Source of the DNA: Ostrinia nubilalis
Lineage: Eukaryota > Arthropoda > Insecta > Lepidoptera > Crambidae
DNA length: 64,000 bases
Direction of reading: 5' to 3'
Assembly: GCF_963855985.1 (NCBI RefSeq)
Contig: NC_087113.1
Coordinates: forward strand, 10,265,889-10,329,888
In this document: positions 58,451 through 64,000 of the stretch, piece by piece
Layout of the letters: every line of letters starts with the position of its first letter
How positions within the stretch are numbered: position 1 is the first letter of the stretch
Made by a program: the position numbers and the translations under genes
The notes under the pieces: model-generated
Told to the model about the DNA's origin: nothing
The model's database searches: none
Seen by the model: only the letters and a program-made list of their open reading frames with translations

Positions 58451-59295
58451 CGATCTTCTTTTATGTAATCAACGCTGATGCACAAGACTTACCTCCTACC
58501 TTACTTTTCTGGGTAAATTTTAACTGCGCGAATTCATTATACCTGAAACAAAATGTTAATTTAATTAAACTTATGCGTCACGTCCACCGCTGTAGTACCT
58601 ACGAGTGTGTATGAATAACAACTGTCTACAGCATTTTTGCGCACGGGTTATGCATAGCTTATTTTTATTGCTTTAATACCTAGAAATAAGAATAACAACA
58701 AAAAATTGTTCTGAATTTGCTTTTATGTGTAAAAAATAGAAAAAATCATATCAATGAATGTATGAAACATGAACATAGAGATGATTTCATTTGTTGCCAA
58801 ATCTTTTTTTTCTTTCTTTCTTTCATTCTTTCTAATTATTAAAACATACCAAACATCCATTTAAGATTCATTCTCACAAGAGTAAATTTAAAATAGAGTC
58901 CAAATATTGATTAAAAATGAAAAATTCTAATTTGCTGTCATGTTCCATAGAAGATTTTTCTCATAAAAATCTAACCCTATCATGCTTTCAGTTTACTGGC
59001 CTTGGTAACGTCGTCTCTCAAATCCCACTATATTTTGATGAAAGCATGCCCCTTGTTCTTGCGAATAAGCCCCCATAATTATCTATAAATATATCCCAAT
59101 GAGAATGTGACGTGCATCTTAAGAGACATTCTACTATGAAGATGGAAAATTCAAATCGCTATAACTCTTTAAAAAGCAAATATTTCTGATTTGTAATTGC
59201 ACTTTTTTATATAAATTTGCTTATATAATCAGAATATAATAAGTAAAATCCATGCGCAAAAAAAATTTTTTTTTCTGTTGACCGGTGTAATCTTT
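58451..59295. other. region upstream of Ehbp1, no assignable feature
   Basis: AT-rich. A 5' UTR exon or promoter could lie here or within the element at 57927-58450, but no signal allows a call. Confidence 0.35.
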
Positions 59296-59299
59296 ATAC

Positions 59300-59358
59300 A
59301 AAAAAAAAACATACGGGTCGAATTGAGAACCTCCTCCTTTTTTGAAGTCGGTTGAAAA
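59300..59358. repeat. end fragment of the ACCGACTTCAA repeat
   Basis: CATACGGGTCGAATTGAGAA and TTTTTTGAAGTCGGTTG match 39940-39996. Confidence 0.75.
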
Positions 59359-59453
59359 TATCACTAATAATAGAATTTGCCGCCATCAGAATCATACTTT
59401 GGTGACGTTCACTAGAAAATAGACTCACGGCACAACTCACGGTGACACATCTA

Positions 59454-59528
59454 AAGCCTGGTCCGTGAGCACGTAGAATTTTGTCCAATGACTTTGGACA
59501 AAATTCTACGTGCTCACGGACCAGGCTT
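59454..59528. mobile_element. 75-base minimal palindromic MITE
   Basis: AAGCCTGGTCCGTGAGCACG and its complement form an almost perfect hairpin with the entire interior of the family deleted, flanked by TA. Confidence 0.85.
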
Positions 59529-59739
59529 TACAATATCTAAAAGCGACTGACTGATCACGAAATCTCAGAAGTTACAAGTGCTAGGAGACTCAAATTTTGC
59601 ATTGGGGTTCCTTTTAGAACGTAGCGTAGGTGCTCACTAAGACGGGTTTTGCAAAATTCAACCCCTAAGGGGGCAATATGGGATCCACGAGTACGAATCG
59701 CGGGTGGCCGCTAGTTTATAGAGATTGACGCGGGTTGTA

Positions 59740-60137
59740 CAGCTCATTAAAAATTTAACCTACAAACCGACAATCCTCTAGTCAAAACTATTATGTTTAT
59801 CAACAGGCACTGAAATAGCAATGACATTATAAGCCAGATTAATAATAAATTACTACGCTATAAGTTAAAAGGAAATACGTTAGCTGCGATCGGAGGATCG
59901 AAAAAAAACCGAATATACTTATAAAAGATTTAATTAGAAATTAGAAAATTACATGAAATACTTATAATTAAAACAAGATGAGACCTAATCGAAGTATGAT
60001 TATGGAATGATAAAATAATGAACTACAGTTTTTAGGAAAATGTCGATTGACGTCACTTTCACTAATTGCACTTCGGACCATTGCACTAATGTAGGGCAGC
60101 AAGTCAGCGATCTTCATACTGGGCGACGGCGTAATTC
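59740..60137 (-). repeat. putative 3' LTR of the gypsy element
   Basis: A purine tract AAGGGGGGAGG (minus strand, 60138-60148) follows env and would prime plus-strand synthesis. The sequence after it should be the 3' LTR, with a TATAAG box near 59920. The end is not determined because the 5' LTR lies outside the window. Confidence 0.4.
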
Positions 60138-60157
60138 CTCCCCCCTTAGAACGGCAA

Positions 60158-61818
60158 CTATTTTATCACGTTGAGTGAAAATGTTGCCGGGATCGCGTCA
60201 TGATGTTGCTGATCTCCGGAAGGTGCTGGATGCTCTTCCTTCTTTTTAGTCTGGCTATCTTTCCTTTTCTTGTTGAAGCGCCGGTATGCGATGAAGATTG
60301 CAAGTATACTCGCAGCAAGCAGTATCACATAAAATGGGATGGTTGTGTGATATACGTCGAGTGGGATGTCGGTGATATTGATCGGGGCTTCCATAGTGAT
60401 CTTGTCCTGGATTCTGTGTAGTCCTTGCAGGTCAATGGAGTTCAAGTTGATGTGGGATGCTATCCTGATTTGCTTCTCTGTGTCAGATGGGATTTCTGTC
60501 AGCTTCAGAGGTTGTCCTCTTATTTCGTCGTTGTCATTGGTGATGGTGAACTCTGTAGTTTTAAGATGACAGCCAACGGGAATCGTGATAAGGTAGCTTC
60601 CTTGAAGTGTGGTGTAGTCTCGTCTCCCGCAGAGGAGTTGGACTTTGCTGGGTTGTGGAAAAGATAAGACGTAATGTTGGTCGTCCAACTTTTCCATGGC
60701 TTCTTTCTTCAGGGTGACCGTAGAGAATTCGCAGTTTTCTTTCAGGATCTGGTTGACGATGAGCTCGTTGATGCAATCAGGTTTGCTGCGTAGCTGGTGG
60801 TGAGTAGCGTCTCCACAGAGATACCAGTTGCTGAGCTTCGGACATTCTGTCTCTATGTACATGAATGAAATCTCGTTTGTTGCTAGGAAAGGATAGGTCG
60901 GGATTAGGGCCTGATTATTTCTATTAGGGACTATGGATAGATGATAGAAGCTATATATTTCCCTGGATACTATTGGGAATTTATATATGAAAACTATCTG
61001 ATTATCAGTATAGTATGAGCCTGGTTTAATGACATCATAATATTGCCTAAGTTCGAGATTTAATACTTGTTCATCTCCATAGATATTCTTAAGTTTAATT
61101 ATCATCGATCTAAGAGTGTCCACATTGATCATAGAGTGGTGTGTGCTTGATGCACGGATAAAAGCTAAACTATTTTCTAACTTAATTAGTTCCTGAGCAA
61201 GGTCTTCAACGTTTTCGCTTATTATAATTAAGAGTTGAGCAAGTCTGGCATATTTAACTAAACTATTTTCGTTGTATACATTGCTTTTCAATATTAATTC
61301 AATAGTTGTATTAATTTTATTCTGGTTATCTACAATTTGTGTCAAAATTTTGTCATGTTCGGATATCCATTCCTTATTAATGCTAATATGATTATTAAGT
61401 TCCGAGACAATTTTATCTTGATTACTTTTAAGAAGCTGTATTTTATTGCATCAGAATGGTCCAGATTACCTGTTATACTTTTTATAACGGATCCAAGGCC
61501 ATCTACAATACCTCTTTTAACGCGGTTGGGTTCTAATGATTTTAATTGTACTGATACTTTGCCAAGCTTCTCAGTTAAATAGTCAATTTGAGTCTCATAA
61601 AGTAAGTGTGTATCGTTAATAAGTCGGGACTTGTAACTCGTCAGTTGGGTTTGTAGGGAGTCGATTTTTTCTTGGATGAGGTCAAGTTGAACATATTGTA
61701 TAAATGTATGATGGTGAGTAGTCAATCTCATGGGTCCAAGTTTGTGGGGTAGTAGTCCTGGTCCGTCAGCCAAGCTCTCAAGTTTTATCTCTTGAGACCG
61801 AGTGATCCGAAGGATCAT
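60158..61818 (-). pseudogene. env: errantivirus-type envelope gene, broken by a frame change
   Basis: Two minus-strand frames, 61818-61342 and 61345-60158, cover an insect retrovirus envelope. In the family this is a membrane fusion protein related to baculovirus F proteins. The first frame holds a basic furin-type site RVKR (residues 99-102) followed by a Gly-rich fusion-peptide-like stretch GIVDGLGSVIKS. The second holds Cys-containing ectodomain, one hydrophobic segment of about 19 residues near residues 337-355 and a Lys/Arg-rich tail. The frame change lies near 61430-61450. No signal peptide is visible at the first frame's start, which overlaps the end of pol by 41 bases; family members make env from a spliced RNA. 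This copy is probably not functional. Confidence 0.82.
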
Positions 61819-64000
61819 TCCTAGTAGTATCCTGTAACAAATTAGCTGTTTTAGGGATACGTTTCAAGCGGTTTTTAGCTATGGGACCGCGTTTTTTTGA
61901 TGTGTAAATATGAATGGGCAAATCTGCTAATACTGTATCCTGAGTGTAGCGAGGGGCTACCTTTTGACGTTCAGCTAAAGGATTTTTAATAAAAATTTGT
62001 TGCTCGGGAGCATATTGTACTTCAGGTTCCCGGTTTTTATTTCTGTTCTCTATAATGGCTGTTCTGTCTACTAGGGATTTGTTGTTAACTATATCGTAAA
62101 CTATCTTCATTCGATCCCTATGATTCTGAAGGTATTGCTGTAAAAGGTGCTCAGTTATGTCGATATTTAGACAGTCTCTAGCGTCAAAATGTCCAGTGAG
62201 TAAGTCAAATGGTCTGCATTTTGTGAAACTATGTATGGAAGAATTGTAAGCTATAAGCGCATATGGCAAAAGGTTCACAACGGGTTCGTCCTTGTGCTGT
62301 AGTTTCAGGAGTCTTAGATGTTCTAGGAGAGTCAGGTGAAATCTCTCAATGTTACCATTATCGTTAGGGGAATGGGCTAGGATTCTATGGTGGTTGATCT
62401 TGTGCAGTCTAGTAAATTCTAAGAATAACTGATTGGTGAATTCAGTACCATTATCAGTTACTAACGTCACGGGCACTCCGTGGTGAGTACAATATTGCAA
62501 TAAAGCCTGTAGTATACTGAGGGCAGTACCGTCACGCAAATGGTATGCTTGACCGTATTTAGTAAAGACATCGATAAAGGTGACATATTTTTCACTTTGT
62601 ACAGTGAACAGGTCCATATGAACTATTTCAAAGGGTTTAGTTGCAGGAGGTACAAGATTAAATTGAGGCCTAATAGGATTTCGGTCGTATTTGCCTTGAC
62701 CACAGATGGTACATTCGTTAATAAATTTAGTGATTTGGTCCTTCATCTTGGGCCAGTAATATTTTCGGGATAAGGACAAATAACATTCATTGATACCACG
62801 ATGGTTAGTTTTGCCATCATGATAGTGACGAATTATCTCCTGCTGGCGGAGATATTCCTTGACATTTTCTATTTCTGATTTAGTTAGTACTAGGTTCATT
62901 GAAGAGCCCTTAAATTTGTCCTGTATTATGGGGATAATGGAGTACATTGCGAGAGCGGGGCTAATGAGAAGTCCTGTCTTAACTTTGGGGTTGACGTATT
63001 CCTTAATAGCATTTACTAAGTCCTCTTCCAAGTTTGTTTCTGATAGCTGTATACTTGTTCGTGTGTGTGTGTCAAATGGTTTGGTCACAGTGGGTTTTCG
63101 TTTAACATCATTAACTATAGTAAGATGTATTTGCCTGTTGAATTTATTCAGGGGTTCGTCAGTTATCGGGATTTCTAGTATCGGGTGTTCGTGGCTAGTA
63201 TGTACAGTCTCAGTGGAAGAGTTAGGTTTAGAGAGGGCTACCTCGGTCGGGTTGCCTAATAGGGAATTAAGTTCGTCAATTTCTTCCATTAATGATCTAG
63301 TATCGCCTAGATGAATTTCTATTCGAGACAAAGCATCGGCATTGGTGTTAATTTTGCCTTTCTTGTATTGCACTGTGAAGTCGTATTCGCTCAGTCTCAG
63401 TCGCCATCTAGTAAGACGTGAATTTGGTTCTTTTAAATTCATCATCCACTCAAGAGGCTTGTGGTCAGTCAGTATCCTAAATTTTCTACCAAATAGGTAG
63501 GGCCTAAAATATTTCGTAGCCCACACTATGGCCAAGAGTTCTTTCTCGATTGTGCTATAGTTAATTTCGCTATCATTTAGTGTTCGAGAAGCGTAGCACA
63601 CAGGTTTGTCAGATCCTATAGGACCTTGGGATAATATGGCTCCAATAGCCACGTTTGAAGCGTCTGTTGTAAGGTTGAACTCTTTAGTAAAGTCAGGATA
63701 TTGAAGAATGGGATCATTGGTGAGAAGGGTCTTGCATTTCTCAAAGCAATTTACGTATTCGGGAGTGAGTAGTATTTTTCTACCCTTTTTTAGACATTGA
63801 GTCAAAGGCTTGGTGGTACGTGCAAAATCGGGAATGAATTTTCGGTAGTAACCGAGAAGTCCAAGGAATTGTTTAATTTCCTTAGTGGTTTTCGGGATTG
63901 GATATTTTTGTATAGCGGAGATCTTGTCAGGGTTTGGTTTAACACCGTCCCTGCTGATTACATGGCCAAGGTAAGCTGTTTCAAGCTTCAAGAACTCCGA
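61778..64000 (-). CDS. pol: Ty3/gypsy pol, C-terminal part (RT end, RNase H, integrase); cut by window edge
   Basis: The frame is open to the window end, so this is partial. Counting from TTG at 63991: RT thumb with QFLGLLGYYRKFIP (41-54); RNase H with catalytic residues in TTDAS (D110), EKELLAI (E150), ILTDHKPL (D176) and ADALSR (D219); integrase with an HHCC finger (H391, H397, C427, C430) and core catalytic residues in HMDLF (D460), VTDNGTEF (D513) and NGNIERF (E549). It ends in a basic tail. In the element's life cycle these domains copy the RNA to DNA and insert it. No stop interrupts the visible part. The gene order pol then env marks an errantivirus-like element. Protease, the RT palm and gag lie to the right, outside the window. 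Confidence 0.93.
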   Translation of the reverse strand, partial: SEFLKLETAYLGHVISRDGVKPNPDKISAIQKYPIPKTTKEIKQFLGLLGYYRKFIPDFARTTKPLTQCLKKGRKILLTPEYVNCFEKCKTLLTNDPILQYPDFTKEFNLTTDASNVAIGAILSQGPIGSDKPVCYASRTLNDSEINYSTIEKELLAIVWATKYFRPYLFGRKFRILTDHKPLEWMMNLKEPNSRLTRWRLRLSEYDFTVQYKKGKINTNADALSRIEIHLGDTRSLMEEIDELNSLLGNPTEVALSKPNSSTETVHTSHEHPILEIPITDEPLNKFNRQIHLTIVNDVKRKPTVTKPFDTHTRTSIQLSETNLEEDLVNAIKEYVNPKVKTGLLISPALAMYSIIPIIQDKFKGSSMNLVLTKSEIENVKEYLRQQEIIRHYHDGKTNHRGINECYLSLSRKYYWPKMKDQITKFINECTICGQGKYDRNPIRPQFNLVPPATKPFEIVHMDLFTVQSEKYVTFIDVFTKYGQAYHLRDGTALSILQALLQYCTHHGVPVTLVTDNGTEFTNQLFLEFTRLHKINHHRILAHSPNDNGNIERFHLTLLEHLRLLKLQHKDEPVVNLLPYALIAYNSSIHSFTKCRPFDLLTGHFDARDCLNIDITEHLLQQYLQNHRDRMKIVYDIVNNKSLVDRTAIIENRNKNREPEVQYAPEQQIFIKNPLAERQKVAPRYTQDTVLADLPIHIYTSKKRGPIAKNRLKRIPKTANLLQDTTRNDPSDHSVSRDKT

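Overview
The window is animal, most likely lepidopteran, nuclear DNA. It is AT-rich, has short exons with GT..AG introns, and is dense in short inverted-repeat transposons, tRNA-headed SINEs, RTE-type LINE tails and other dispersed repeats of the kind seen in moths and butterflies. That assignment is inferred from repeat style and gene similarity; no species-specific marker was seen.

Two host genes explain almost all the unique sequence, and they converge. On the plus strand, positions 991-7190 hold a five-exon gene for a 178-residue membrane protein of the Stum (stumble)/SPEC3 family. On the minus strand, 57869-13025, a 25-exon gene encodes the EH-domain-binding protein 1 homologue (Ehbp1): an N-terminal C2-like domain, a long disordered linker, a calponin-homology (CH) domain, and a C-terminal coiled-coil bMERB domain ending in a CaaX-like CILQ. 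All splice phases close. The joined coding sequence is 3,060 bases (1,019 residues) if each duplicated exon is counted once.

The most unusual content is inside Ehbp1. Several exons have been copied on the downstream (3') side of their own 5' splice sites. The exon at 27992-27876 is followed by 14 further repeat steps of 153 or 132 bases that keep one 741-codon frame open. The linker exon at 52680-52465 is followed by about 3.5 kb of exon copies mixed with a 23-base minisatellite that looks exon-derived. The C2 exon at 54983-54802 has two damaged copies set among a 16-base minisatellite. The linker exon at 44379-44179 has one 5'-damaged copy.

The introns and flanks hold many mobile elements whose target-site duplications can be read directly: hAT-type elements (2067-2518, 23750-24694, and probably 17707-19403), a Tc1 relic (15831-16665), a THAP-containing P-like element inside a LINE reverse-transcriptase fragment (4146-5027), and a 1.6 kb foldback element interrupted by a 5'-truncated RTE LINE with an intact 620-codon frame (36012-39520). 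The right end, 59.7-64.0 kb, is the 3' part of an errantivirus-like Ty3/gypsy element on the minus strand: partial pol, then an env-like gene broken by a frame change.
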